Assembly (NCBI RefSeq): GCF_900104555.1
Contig: NZ_FNJU01000004.1
Coordinates: 1 to 38,530, forward strand
Direction of reading: 5' to 3'
From: Litchfieldia salsa
GTDB lineage: Bacteria > Bacillota > Bacilli > Bacillales > Bacillaceae_L
Length of the DNA stretch: 38,530 nt
Part shown: one piece after another, positions 21,938 through 29,331 of the stretch
How the letters are laid out: each line of letters starts with the position of its first letter
Numbering within the stretch: position 1 is the first letter of the stretch
Notes under the pieces: model-generated
Seen by the model: the letters and a program-made list of their open reading frames with translations, nothing else
Database searches by the model: none
What the model was told of the DNA's origin: nothing
Program-made: the position numbers and the translations under genes

Positions 21938-22846
21938 ATGTCTGAGAAACCCAGCCAACAGCAGCAACAACTTGCTAAGTTTATAGAGAACTATTCAGGA
22001 CAAGATGGTGTCCAACCTACTTCCATACCGTCCTTATTTCTCATCCGTGAATCCACCATTTCTGAACCTATTTCTAGAGTTAACGAGCCGTCTTTTTGTA
22101 TGATTTTACAAGGGGAAAAGGAAGTGTTATTAGGAGAGGAACGATTCTTATATGGACCTGGTCAGTATATTGTTGCCTCAGTTAACTTACCAGTAACAGG
22201 CCAAGTCACCAAAGCCTCGACGGAATCTCCATATCTAGCACTCAAACTTGAGTTAACGCCAACCGATATAGTAGAAATGATCAATGAAACAGACCTTCCA
22301 TATAATCAGGAAAAAAAATCGAAACGGGCTATGTATGTTAGTTCTGCCGAGCCTTCCTTGTTAGATGCAGTATTAAGATTAGCTGATTTATTAGAGGTTC
22401 CAAAGCATATTCCTACCCTTGCTCCATTAATAAAAAAAGAAATCATCTATTGGATTTTACAAGGTCCACACGGAGAAGCACTAAAACAAATAGCAGTAGA
22501 AGGTAGTAACGGATCTAAAATTAGAAAAGTAATAGACCACATCATAAAAAATTATATAGAGCCTTTTCGAATTGAAGATTTAGCTGAAATAGCTAATATG
22601 AGTGTTTCGACTCTTCATCGCCATTTTAAAGAGGTAACCGCCATGAGTCCTATTCAGTTTCAAAAACAATTGAGATTGCAAGAAGCAAGACGTTTGTTAC
22701 TAGCTGGATCAACAGATGTTGCTGAAATTGCATTCCGAGTAGGTTACGAAAGTCAATCACAATTTAGTCGTGAATATGCTCGGATGTTCGGATTTTCACC
22801 TAGAGTAGATATTAACCGATTCAAAGAGAAGCATGTAAATGAGTAG
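21938..22846 (+). CDS. AraC-family transcriptional regulator
   Basis: 302 residues. The N-terminal AraC_N cupin-type domain (about residues 20-175) contains SFCMILQGEKEVLLGEERFL and LALKLELTPTDIVEM. The C-terminal AraC double helix-turn-helix (about 190-290) contains RIEDLAEIANMSVSTLHRHF and AEIAFRVGYESQSQFSREYA. This arrangement, divergent to an aldo/keto reductase or dehydrogenase, is common: the regulator senses an aldehyde-like or toxic compound and activates the reductase. That link is an inference. The ATG follows AAAAAAGGAGAACACATAT. Confidence 0.92.
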   Translation: MSEKPSQQQQQLAKFIENYSGQDGVQPTSIPSLFLIRESTISEPISRVNEPSFCMILQGEKEVLLGEERFLYGPGQYIVASVNLPVTGQVTKASTESPYLALKLELTPTDIVEMINETDLPYNQEKKSKRAMYVSSAEPSLLDAVLRLADLLEVPKHIPTLAPLIKKEIIYWILQGPHGEALKQIAVEGSNGSKIRKVIDHIIKNYIEPFRIEDLAEIANMSVSTLHRHFKEVTAMSPIQFQKQLRLQEARRLLLAGSTDVAEIAFRVGYESQSQFSREYARMFGFSPRVDINRFKEKHVNE

Positions 22847-23071
22847 GTTGCAAGCGGTAGACTTTGCGAAGTTGGGAGAGAAAACCAATCGTGGTTCCCG
22901 CATCCCCTAAAATAAATATGAATTTAAAGAAGATTACTGACCCTTTCATTAAATAATGCAGTAGGGTAGTTTTAATTTTTTCAAAGTCTAAATTACCTCG
23001 GGAATATCTAGGTTTTGTGGCCGAGAAAAACGGGTAGAACATAGTGCAATAAACTGAAAGGGTTGTTGATT

Positions 23072-23224
23072 ATGTTGAATGGTTTATATAAAATGAAAAT
23101 AAGTGATACTCTATTAATAAGAGCATATAAAGAAGCTGTTTCCCTTGGTTTAAGCCAAGAATTCATTCAGATGCTTAAAGAAGAAATTAATCATCGTAAC
23201 TTAAATCAAAAAATGTCTTCCTAA
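23072..23224 (+). CDS. Sda-like sporulation checkpoint peptide
   Basis: A 50-residue open frame. MKISDTLLIRAYKEAVSLGL, then SQEFIQMLKEEINHRNL aligns with the Sda family (S-D-E-LL-I-E-S-Y-x-K-A, then L-x-x-D-F-I-x-L-I-x-x-E-I-x-R-R-x-L). B. subtilis Sda folds as a helical hairpin and binds the sporulation kinase KinA to hold back sporulation when replication is disturbed. The ATG at 23072 has AAAGGG nine bases upstream; the in-frame ATG at 23093 would give the more usual 43-residue length. The conserved pattern on both helices makes a chance frame unlikely. Confidence 0.8.
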   Translation: MLNGLYKMKISDTLLIRAYKEAVSLGLSQEFIQMLKEEINHRNLNQKMSS

Positions 23225-23406
23225 ATAAGGGATATCTTCACAATAAACTTATAGTTAAACCTAAATGAGAGAATACTAGAATAATATTGTCAGGATACGC
23301 AAGATGACTAACCAGGAAAAAAGCAATACAGACAAGTGGTTATCCTGTGCTTGTGTGAAAGTGGAGTTTAGTTGAAAGATTACATAAACAGGAGAGATAC
23401 TTTTAT

Positions 23407-23682
23407 ATGAGCATAATTATGCTGATACTATGTTCTATTATTCTTTTATTAATCTCAGGATATGCATTCTATACTGCTTTTAAAAAATACGAAGAAGACG
23501 ATGATTTTACTGGAGGCATGACTACACTCACAATTATTGAACTAGTGTTAAGTTTTCTATTATTTCTGGCTGAAAAACTCACCCCTAAAAAATACCACAT
23601 TCTAATTTTTAAAATCGAAGCCTTTTTATTTGGGATGTTCATACTCGGTCTTACCGTTTTACTATGGATTCTTTTCATCTAA
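23407..23682 (+). CDS. Small three-helix membrane protein
   Basis: A 91-residue protein with three hydrophobic segments (about 2-22, 42-58 and 68-90), separated by an acidic loop KKYEEDDDFTGG and a basic loop AEKLTPKKYH. No family was recognised. The ATG follows CAGGAGAGATACTTTTAT. It stands alone between the Sda-like peptide and the converging DUF2922 operon. Confidence 0.65.
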   Translation: MSIIMLILCSIILLLISGYAFYTAFKKYEEDDDFTGGMTTLTIIELVLSFLLFLAEKLTPKKYHILIFKIEAFLFGMFILGLTVLLWILFI

Positions 23683-23719
23683 TAGAAATGCACGAATACC
23701 ACTAACAATACGCAAAAAA

Positions 23720-23760
23720 ATAAAAGCCTAACCCACCGTAAAACTAAGGGTTAGACTTTC
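23720..23760 (-). terminator. Rho-independent terminator
   Basis: On the minus strand GTCTAACCC pairs with GGGTTAGGC, followed by TTTTATTTTTTT. It ends the DUF1659-DUF2922 operon. Confidence 0.8.
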
Positions 23761-23765
23761 AAGCT

Positions 23766-23984
23766 TTATCCGATTACTACATCTATCACATTACGCTCCA
23801 CCACACGCGCTCCACGCTTATCCGTGAAATCACCGCCCGCTGAATAAAACACGTTTGCGGCAATAATTGCATCCATTGCTGTTGCTAACGCAATCTGATC
23901 CACTGGCTCGATTGGATTTTCAATCGAAAGCTTCGCGACTTTTCCATCCGCTGTACCAAAACTCATTTCTAATGTCTTTGCCAT
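23766..23984 (-). CDS. DUF2922 family protein
   Basis: A 72-residue protein: KTLEMSFGTADGKVAKLSIE, then PIEPVDQIALATAMDAIIAA and a closing VVERNVIDVVIG. This is the DUF2922 pattern (L-x-M-x-F-x-T-x-x-G-K, then the A-M-x-x-I-I helix). It pairs with a DUF1659 gene just upstream, a conserved duo in Bacillaceae with no known function. The ATG follows AAAGGAGGGACCTCAT. Confidence 0.85.
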   Translation of the reverse strand: MAKTLEMSFGTADGKVAKLSIENPIEPVDQIALATAMDAIIAANVFYSAGGDFTDKRGARVVERNVIDVVIG

Positions 23985-24018
23985 ATGAGGTCCCTCCTTT
24001 CTTTATTAAACTTTTTCA

Positions 24019-24231
24019 TTAGATAAGGTCATGTGAATCATTTCGTACAAATCCCGCGTTCTTCAAGGTTTGAAGCCCAAGAATTGCTGAAGCTGCTGCA
24101 AAAAGCTGTTCAGGTGTAGAAGTTGTTTTCACACTGTAGTTCTTGTTCTTATACTTCATCTCACCCTTTTCATCGACACCAAGCTCAAACACTAAGCGTA
24201 ACTGCGAACTCGTTAAAAATTGCTCTGCCAT
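24019..24231 (-). CDS. DUF1659 family protein
   Basis: A 70-residue protein: SSQLRLVFELGVDEKGEMKY, then KTTSTPEQLFAAASAILGLQ, typical of DUF1659. The frame is open to 24291, but the ATG at 24231 is preceded by AAGGAGGTGATACAG and starts the conserved region. It is the first gene of a two-gene operon with DUF2922. Confidence 0.85.
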   Translation of the reverse strand: MAEQFLTSSQLRLVFELGVDEKGEMKYKNKNYSVKTTSTPEQLFAAASAILGLQTLKNAGFVRNDSHDLI

Positions 24232-24374
24232 CTGTATCACCTCCTTCACACTAGTTATAGGAGGAAAGAGAAAAAAAGGGTTATTCATCATAAAATTTTA
24301 CGTTTAACTAAGGGAATAAAGAGGGAAAGATGATAGGAAGGCTTATATAACAAAAAGTTAGAGGAGGAAGCATC

Positions 24375-24827
24375 ATGAATAAATATTTGAAATTCGGAGT
24401 GATGATTGCAACTTCTACTTTTATCATGTACTGGCTTATGTATTTAAATATTTTTCAACTAGATCATGTATTCTTTAGCCAAACAAGGCTTTATATGGCA
24501 TTGATTATGGGTTCAGTCATGTCCATTGTGATGTTACTTTTTATGTGGAAAATGTATACGAAGCGCGGCGTTAATTTTATGATTCTTACAGTGAGTGCAT
24601 TTGTGTTTGCACTGTCACTATGGCTTGTTCGAAGCCAAGCTACCATTGAAGATAAAAGTTGGATGAAAGCAATGATTCCCCATCACTCCATTGCCATCCT
24701 AACAAGTGAACAGGCACACCTATCAGATCCACGCGTTCAGGAGCTGGCAGAAAGCATTATCCAGACCCAACGTCAGGAAATTAAAGAAATGGAGGAATTG
24801 ATTGAAGATCTTGAAAATGATGAGTAG
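24375..24827 (+). CDS. DUF305-type membrane protein
   Basis: A 150-residue protein with three N-terminal membrane helices (about residues 7-26, 37-58 and 67-85), then a short soluble domain with WMKAMIPHHSIAILTSEQAH and EIKEMEELIEDLEND. The M-I-P-H-H-S motif and the E-M tail are the signature of DUF305, a ferritin-like helical domain sometimes linked to metal resistance. Only the second half of a DUF305 domain is present, which is normal for this membrane-bound subtype. The ATG follows AGAGGAGGAAGCATC. Confidence 0.82.
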   Translation: MNKYLKFGVMIATSTFIMYWLMYLNIFQLDHVFFSQTRLYMALIMGSVMSIVMLLFMWKMYTKRGVNFMILTVSAFVFALSLWLVRSQATIEDKSWMKAMIPHHSIAILTSEQAHLSDPRVQELAESIIQTQRQEIKEMEELIEDLENDE

Positions 24828-24875
24828 GAACTCCTATTGAGTGGAATTTAATGGCGGGGCAGCTCCACGCTTACC

Positions 24876-25094
24876 GTTTCGCGGAATTACTGTGGGCTTT
24901 CGCGGGATTCTTGCTCTCTTTCGTGGGATTCCACTCTTTTTTCGCGGGATTCATCGAACGGGTTCCCGCCTTCCCTACTGTTTCGCGGTATTACTGTGGG
25001 CTTTCGCGGGATTCTTGCTCTCTTTCGTGGGATTCCACTCTTTTTTCGCGGGATTCATCGAACGGGTTCCCGCCTCCCTTACTGTTTCGCGGAA
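24876..25094. repeat. Two 104-bp direct repeats built on 21-bp steps
   Basis: GTTTCGCGG recurs at 24876, 24980 and 25084, exactly 104 bp apart, and the two full units are nearly identical. Within a unit TTCGYGGGATT-type boxes start at 24878, 24899, 24920 and 24941, exactly 21 bp apart. The open frames crossing it show no codon constraint and are not called as genes. Confidence 0.8.
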
Positions 25095-25109
25095 TGAATG
25101 TAACATTCT

Positions 25110-25145
25110 AAAGGTCTCTCCCTTCAACGGGAAAGACCTTTTCTT
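25110..25145. terminator. Terminator after the first YjcZ-like gene
   Basis: AAAGGTCT-TCCC pairs with GGGA-AGACCTTT, with T-rich or A-rich flanks. Similar stems follow each of the three YjcZ-like genes. Confidence 0.75.
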
Positions 25146-25173
25146 CTTATATCAATATTAAATGAAATGAAGA

Positions 25174-25311
25174 TTAGTATCCGTAACCGTATCCTGTACC
25201 ATAACCACCAGCTGCACCAGTAAATCCGCTAGCACCTACAATGATTAACAGAATGAAAAGCACAACGATCAATGCAAATCCACCACCTGCATATCCTGTA
25301 ACACCACTCAT
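25174..25311 (-). CDS. YjcZ-family small sporulation protein, copy 1
   Basis: 45 residues: MSGVTGYAGGGFALIVVLFI, then LLIIVGASGFTGAAGG and a Gly-Tyr tail. One membrane helix is followed by a glycine/tyrosine-rich end, the YjcZ/SscA-type pattern of small spore proteins. The ATG follows GGAGGTGAAGTAA. It is almost identical in its helix to the copies at 27333 and 28784. Confidence 0.88.
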   Translation of the reverse strand: MSGVTGYAGGGFALIVVLFILLIIVGASGFTGAAGGYGTGYGYGY

Positions 25312-25411
25312 TTACTTCACCTCCTGTTCATCTCACTCTTATCCTATGGCAAAATAACAAAAATGATTGGACGCTATGTAAAACTGAATGACCTGCCCAT
25401 TGTGAAACAGG

Positions 25412-25433
25412 GACGGTTCTCATGTCTCAATCT
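25412..25433. repeat. Solo end of the MITE-like element
   Basis: AGGGACGGTTCTCATGTCTC matches the inverted ends of the elements at 18392 and 19162. No partner end is nearby. Confidence 0.5.
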
Positions 25434-25475
25434 CATGGTTGTTCAGACATTAAAAGCAATGGTAAATATATGACA

Positions 25476-25504
25476 TTTACTTTCTACTAAATTTGATTTA
25501 TATT
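25476..25504 (+). promoter_or_regulatory. Candidate SigA-type promoter of the riboswitch transcript
   Basis: TTTACT (25476-25481), a 17-base spacer and TATATT (25499-25504). Transcription would begin about 25 bases before the riboswitch aptamer. Confidence 0.45.
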
Positions 25505-25534
25505 AAGGTCATATAGCGGTAACGGATTACTCCG

Positions 25535-25638
25535 TTCTCACTTTGAAAAAGGCAAACCAGTCGAAAGATTGGGACGCAAAGTCACAGACCTAGGGTGTTT
25601 CACTACGGTGGCTGGACTACCAAATGAAGGATGGAGAA
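25535..25638 (+). promoter_or_regulatory. Cyclic di-GMP-I (GEMM) riboswitch
   Basis: The aptamer shows the hallmarks of class I c-di-GMP riboswitches in order: GGCAAACC (25551-25558), the GAAA-capped stem, GGGACGCAAAG, the CCTA internal-loop segment, and the second stem ending GGACTACC. TTCTC (25535) and GAGAA (25634-25638) close P1. Next comes AGAATAACTC (25635-25644), which pairs with GAGTCATTCT (25654-25663) and overlaps the 3' strand of P1, so ligand binding and this hairpin exclude each other. It should therefore control the secreted protein gene at 25704 in response to c-di-GMP. Only weak T-rich sequence follows the hairpin, so the sign of control is uncertain. Confidence 0.93.
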
Positions 25639-25703
25639 TAACTCAGTTTAATAGAGTCATTCTAACTTCTTTCTAAAAAATTAACTTTTGGAGGGATTTT
25701 TTT

Positions 25704-27116
25704 ATGTCAAAGGGATTTACTTTAATTAATAAGAACGTTCGAAATGTTCTTACTACCAGTATTGTTGCTACAGCTTTTGCTCTTTCATTAGGATCTGGAC
25801 AAGCTTTTGCAAATACTGATAGCACAACTACTGAAACAGAAGAAACGATTCAGCAAGAACAAACAACTGAAACAACGACAGAAAGCACAGTTGAATCACC
25901 TGATCAAGAAGCTGAAACTAGCACTGAAGATAGCACCGTTGAAAACACAGATGAAGTTGTTACAGAAGAAGAAGTTGAAGAAGCCCCTTCACTTTTACCT
26001 GGTGATTTCTTCTATTTCGTAAAGAAATTAATGGAGAACGTTCAGCTGGCTTTAACATTTGATGATGTAAAAGAAGCTGAATTACTTGCAGCATTCGTTG
26101 AAGAACGCGTTAAAGAAGCAGAAGCGTTATACGCAAATGGCGAAGAGGAATTAGCAAATGAACTCCTTCAAGAGGCGATTGAACAACAAGAATTAGCATT
26201 AGCAAAATACGAGCAAGCTCAACCTACTGACGCTGATGAAGATGAGTCTTCCACAGAAGAAGCCCCATCAACTGTAGAAGAAGAAGCTGCAGTAGTTGAT
26301 GGTGATGTTACACAGGAAACAGAACAAGTGGACCCAGTTCGTGCTGCACTTGAAGCAAAGCTTTCTGCTAACCTTCTTGCCTTACAAGCAGCGTACGAAA
26401 AAGTAGCTAATCCAGTGGCAAAAGAAGCCCTTCAAAAAAATATCGTTAAAGCACAAGAGAAATTAGAAAAGAAACTCAACAAGAAACTAGCAAAACTTCA
26501 AGAAAAGGAATTGGAAGCTGAAGAAAAACGCTTAAAGCTTGAAGAAGAGTTAGCTTCTGGAGAAATTACTGAAGAAGAATATAATGAAGAGCTTGCTGAA
26601 CTTAACGAAGAGTTAGCAGAAGAACAAGCTGAAACTGTTGAAGAAATCAATGAAGAAGCTGATGAAGTTGTTGAAGAAACTCTTGATGAAGTAAATACTC
26701 TAAACAATGAAACTACGACAGTTGATGAAGTTGATGAAACAGACGAAGATCAAGAAACTGAAACTGATACTGACGCTGAAGAAGCTGCAGTGAAAGTCGA
26801 AGAACAGAAGCGTGAGGAAGCGAAAAAACTAGCTGAGCAGAAGCGTGAAGAAGCGAAAAAATTAGCTGAGCAAAAGCGTGAGGAAGCAAAAAAGCAAGCT
26901 GAACAAGCAAAAGAAGCTGCTAAAAAAGCTGAAGAAAAACAACGTGAAGCTCTTAAGAAACAAGAAGAACAAAAACGTGAAGAAGCAAAAAAGCAAGCTG
27001 AAAAAGCAAAAGAAGCTGCTAAAAAGGCTGAAGAAAAACAACGTGAGGCTGCTAAGAAGCAAAAAGATAATGAAGACGAAGAAGAAAATAATGATACGGA
27101 TTCCGAGGAGAATTAA
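25704..27116 (+). CDS. Secreted DUF5667-like acidic coiled-coil protein
   Basis: 470 residues. The signal peptide (about 1-37) ends SGQAFA. An acidic Thr/Glu-rich linker follows. A DUF5667-type helical domain comes next: LLPGDFFYFVKKLMENVQLA to VKEAEALYANGEEELANEL, and a second helical segment around 225-300. The end (about 367-455) is a highly charged repeat, KREEAKK(L/Q)AEQ several times and a duplicated block of about 33 residues with AKEAAKKAEEKQREA. No membrane anchor or sorting signal is seen at the C-terminus. Expected to act at or outside the cell surface. The ATG follows TTGGAGGGATTTTTT, downstream of a c-di-GMP riboswitch, so a matrix or adhesion role is suggested. Confidence 0.85.
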   Translation: MSKGFTLINKNVRNVLTTSIVATAFALSLGSGQAFANTDSTTTETEETIQQEQTTETTTESTVESPDQEAETSTEDSTVENTDEVVTEEEVEEAPSLLPGDFFYFVKKLMENVQLALTFDDVKEAELLAAFVEERVKEAEALYANGEEELANELLQEAIEQQELALAKYEQAQPTDADEDESSTEEAPSTVEEEAAVVDGDVTQETEQVDPVRAALEAKLSANLLALQAAYEKVANPVAKEALQKNIVKAQEKLEKKLNKKLAKLQEKELEAEEKRLKLEEELASGEITEEEYNEELAELNEELAEEQAETVEEINEEADEVVEETLDEVNTLNNETTTVDEVDETDEDQETETDTDAEEAAVKVEEQKREEAKKLAEQKREEAKKLAEQKREEAKKQAEQAKEAAKKAEEKQREALKKQEEQKREEAKKQAEKAKEAAKKAEEKQREAAKKQKDNEDEEENNDTDSEEN

Positions 27117-27128
27117 TCTCCCATTAAA

Positions 27129-27157
27129 AAAGCTGACATTTAATGTTGGCTTTTTTT
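27129..27157 (+). terminator. Rho-independent terminator
   Basis: AAAGCTGACAT pairs with ATGTTGGCTTT around TTA, followed by T's. It ends the DUF5667-like gene. Confidence 0.85.
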
Positions 27158-27182
27158 GTGTGATATGAGGAGGCCCACTGCT

Positions 27183-27226
27183 CACACGCCAGACACGGAG
27201 TGTGTTCGACCTCTGGCTTTGAAAGC
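27183..27226. repeat. Isolated imperfect palindrome
   Basis: GCCAGA and TCTGGC enclose CAC-GGA-GTG. The nature of this element is unknown. It lies in the gap between the DUF5667-like gene and the second YjcZ gene. Confidence 0.4.
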
Positions 27227-27264
27227 AACAATACGAAAATAGCTTAAAATAATAATGTTCATTT

Positions 27265-27305
27265 AAAAAGGTCTTTCCCTTTTACCGGAAAAGACCTTTT
27301 CTTCA
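27265..27305. terminator. Terminator after the second YjcZ-like gene
   Basis: AAAAGGTCTTTCCC pairs with a GGAAAAGACCTTTT strand. It serves the minus-strand gene and possibly both directions. Confidence 0.75.
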
Positions 27306-27332
27306 TCTATAAATGGTTAATTGAACTCACGA

Positions 27333-27464
27333 TTAGTAACCGTATCCTGCACCATAACCACCAGCTGCACCAGTAAATCCGCTAGCACCTACAATGATTA
27401 ACAGAATGAAAAGCACAACGATTAATGCAAATCCAGCACCTGCATATCCTGTAACTCCACTCAT
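27333..27464 (-). CDS. YjcZ-family small sporulation protein, copy 2
   Basis: 43 residues: MSGVTGYAGAGFALIVVLFI, LLIIVGASGFTGAAGG, then YGAGYGY. The helix is identical to copy 1 except A for G at position 10, and the ribosome site is the same. The tail is two residues shorter. Confidence 0.88.
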   Translation of the reverse strand: MSGVTGYAGAGFALIVVLFILLIIVGASGFTGAAGGYGAGYGY

Positions 27465-27652
27465 TTACTTCACCTCCTGTTCATCTCACTTTTTATACTA
27501 TGGCAAAATGATAAAAATGTTTGGACTCAACGAAAAACTGAACGATCTGCCTATATTGATCCGCTAAAGACTAAAATATTTTATCTAACCGCGTACATTT
27601 ACTCACATTCTTGTTAATACTAGAAAAGATTAACAAAATAGGACGTGATCAT

Positions 27653-27757
27653 ATGTATGAAGACGAAGGAAACTTTGCCAAAGGCTGTTTGTACGGCCTT
27701 AGCTTTTCAATCCCGCTATGGGGGCTTATTATAATGGTTATTAGAAAGCTTGTATAA
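27653..27757 (+). CDS. Putative 34-residue membrane peptide
   Basis: MYEDEGNFAKGCLYGLSFSI, then PLWGLIIMVIRKLV: an acidic start, a hydrophobic helix with a proline-tryptophan centre and a basic end, like other tiny Bacillus membrane peptides. AGGA lies nine bases before the ATG. Short and unsupported by homologs here. Confidence 0.5.
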   Translation: MYEDEGNFAKGCLYGLSFSIPLWGLIIMVIRKLV

Positions 27758-27783
27758 GGGGTTTTATTTATAAAGAGGCGTGC

Positions 27784-28655
27784 TATTGGACAAAATCATT
27801 GTTCAGACTATGAGGTTTGTCTAATAGAGACCCCCTATTGGACACAATCTTCACTCAGGACATGTGATTTGTCTAATAGAGACCTCCTATTGGACAGAAT
27901 CATCACTCTGGACATGTAGTTTGTCTAATAAAGACCCCCTATTGGACAGAATCATTACTCTGGACATGTGATTTGTCTAATAAAGACCCCCTATTGGACA
28001 CATTCATTACTCTGGACATGTGATTTGTCTAATAGAGACCTCCTATTGGACAAAATCATCACTCAGGCCATGCGGTTTGTCTAATAAAGACCCCCTATTG
28101 GACACAATCTTCATTCCGGACATGTGGTTTGTCTAATAAAGACCCCCTATTGGACAGAATCATTACTCTGGACATGTGATTTGTCTAATAGAGACCTCCT
28201 ATTGGACAGAATCATCACTCAGGCCATGCGGTTTGTCTAATAAAGACCCCCTATTGGACAGAATCATCACTCTGGACATGTAGTTTGTCTAATAAAGACC
28301 CCCTATTGGACAGAATCTTCATTCCGGACATGTAGTTTGTCTAATAAGGACCCCCTATTGGACAGAATCTTCATTCCGGACATGTGGTTTGTCTAAGAAA
28401 GACCACCTATTGGACACAATCTTCATTCCGGACATGTGGTTTATCTAATAAAGACCCCCTATTGGACAGAATCTTCATTCCGGACATGTAGTTTGTCTAA
28501 TAAGGACCCCCTATTGGACAGAATCTTCATTCCGGACATGTGGTTTGTCTAAGAAAGACCACCTATTGGACACAATCTTCATTCCGGACATGTGGTTTAT
28601 CTAATAAAGACCCCCTATTGGACAGAATCTTCATTCCGGACATGTGGTTTGTCTT
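27784..28655. repeat. Tandem array of seventeen 52-bp units
   Basis: The units start at 27784 and every 52 bases to 28616 without any length change. The consensus begins TATTGGACAGAATC and ends GTCTAATAAAGACCCCC. The arms TATTGGACA and TGTCTAATA are inverted repeats. They can pair within a unit or, more tightly, across the unit junction around a nine-base loop. Units 11-13 (28304-28459) and 14-16 (28460-28615) are almost identical as blocks, so a three-unit block was duplicated recently. 52 is not a multiple of three and no frame crosses it, so it is not coding. Confidence 0.93.
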
Positions 28656-28716
28656 TAAAAGCCCCAGTACCTCAGCACCGTCTCGTCTATAAGGGTGTCT
28701 CCTCATCATTAAACCT

Positions 28717-28752
28717 AAAAAGGCCTTTCCCCTACTTGCAGGAAAGACCTCT
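28717..28752. terminator. Terminator after the third YjcZ-like gene
   Basis: AAAAGGCCTTTCC pairs with GGAAAGACCT with a G-T pair. It lies about 30 bases from the stop of the minus-strand gene. Confidence 0.65.
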
Positions 28753-28783
28753 CATATCATAAACATCTTTCATCTATTTAATT

Positions 28784-28930
28784 TTAGTACCCATATCCAT
28801 AACCATAGCCATATCCTGCACCATATCCAGCAGCACCAGTGAATCCACTAGCACCAACAATGATCAACAGAATGAAAAGCACAACGATTAATGCAAATCC
28901 AGCACCTGCATATCCTGTAACTCCACTCAT
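28784..28930 (-). CDS. YjcZ-family small sporulation protein, copy 3
   Basis: 48 residues with the same MSGVTGYAGAGFALIVVLFI start and LLIIVGASGFTGAAGYG, then a longer Gly-Tyr tail (four to five GY repeats). The GGAGGTGAAGTTAA site is present. The tail lengths of the three copies differ by GY units. Confidence 0.88.
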   Translation of the reverse strand: MSGVTGYAGAGFALIVVLFILLIIVGASGFTGAAGYGAGYGYGYGYGY

Positions 28931-29113
28931 TTAACTTCACCTCCTGTTCATCTCACTTTATCCTATGGCAAAAAAGCAGAAACGTTTGGGCGATAAGCAA
29001 AACTGAATAACATGCCCATATCAATGTAGTAAGCTACAAGACCCCAGCAACTTTCTTCAAGGCTCCTTTCTAAAAGAATGTTGTTTTAAGATATATTTAA
29101 TTTGATAGAGCTC

Positions 29114-29220
29114 GTTGATTGGAACGGAAGGTATGTGACTCCTGCGGGATGCGCAGGCCCCCAGGAACGAAAGGATCATCCCTGCACCAAGGAAAGCACA
29201 TACCTGGAGTGCAAATCAAC
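29114..29220. repeat. Diverged copy of a common Bacillus palindromic repeat
   Basis: The outer arms GTTGATT and AATCAAC, then GGTATGTG with CACATACC, enclose ACTCCTGCGGGATGCGCAGG. I recognise the layout (GGAACGGAAGG, then CTCCTGCGGGA, then CTGGAGTGCAAATCAAC) as a family scattered between genes in many Bacillus genomes. Non-coding. Confidence 0.7.
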
Positions 29221-29331
29221 CTAACCCTAGTCAAATAGCACAATGTTTACGAAGAGAGCCTTCTTTTAAAATCTCTATACATGGATTTCATGTTTTTTTA
29301 GAATACTAAGTAAAAACGTGGAGTGCAATCA

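Noticed and set aside
22821-23042. Minus-strand frame of 73 codons between the AraC gene and the Sda-like peptide
   Set aside because: It has no ribosome site, overlaps the 3' end of the AraC gene and shows no family pattern.
24841-25161. Two long plus-strand frames across the 104-bp repeats
   Set aside because: They arise from the GC-rich direct repeats; both frames are open at once, have odd composition and no good ribosome site.
26498-27185. Long minus-strand frames opposite the DUF5667-like gene
   Set aside because: They are shadows of the repetitive charged coding sequence and are rich in Ser/Phe/Leu.
27784-28655. CRISPR array
   Set aside because: The whole 52-bp unit is repeated; there are no unique spacers and no cas genes.
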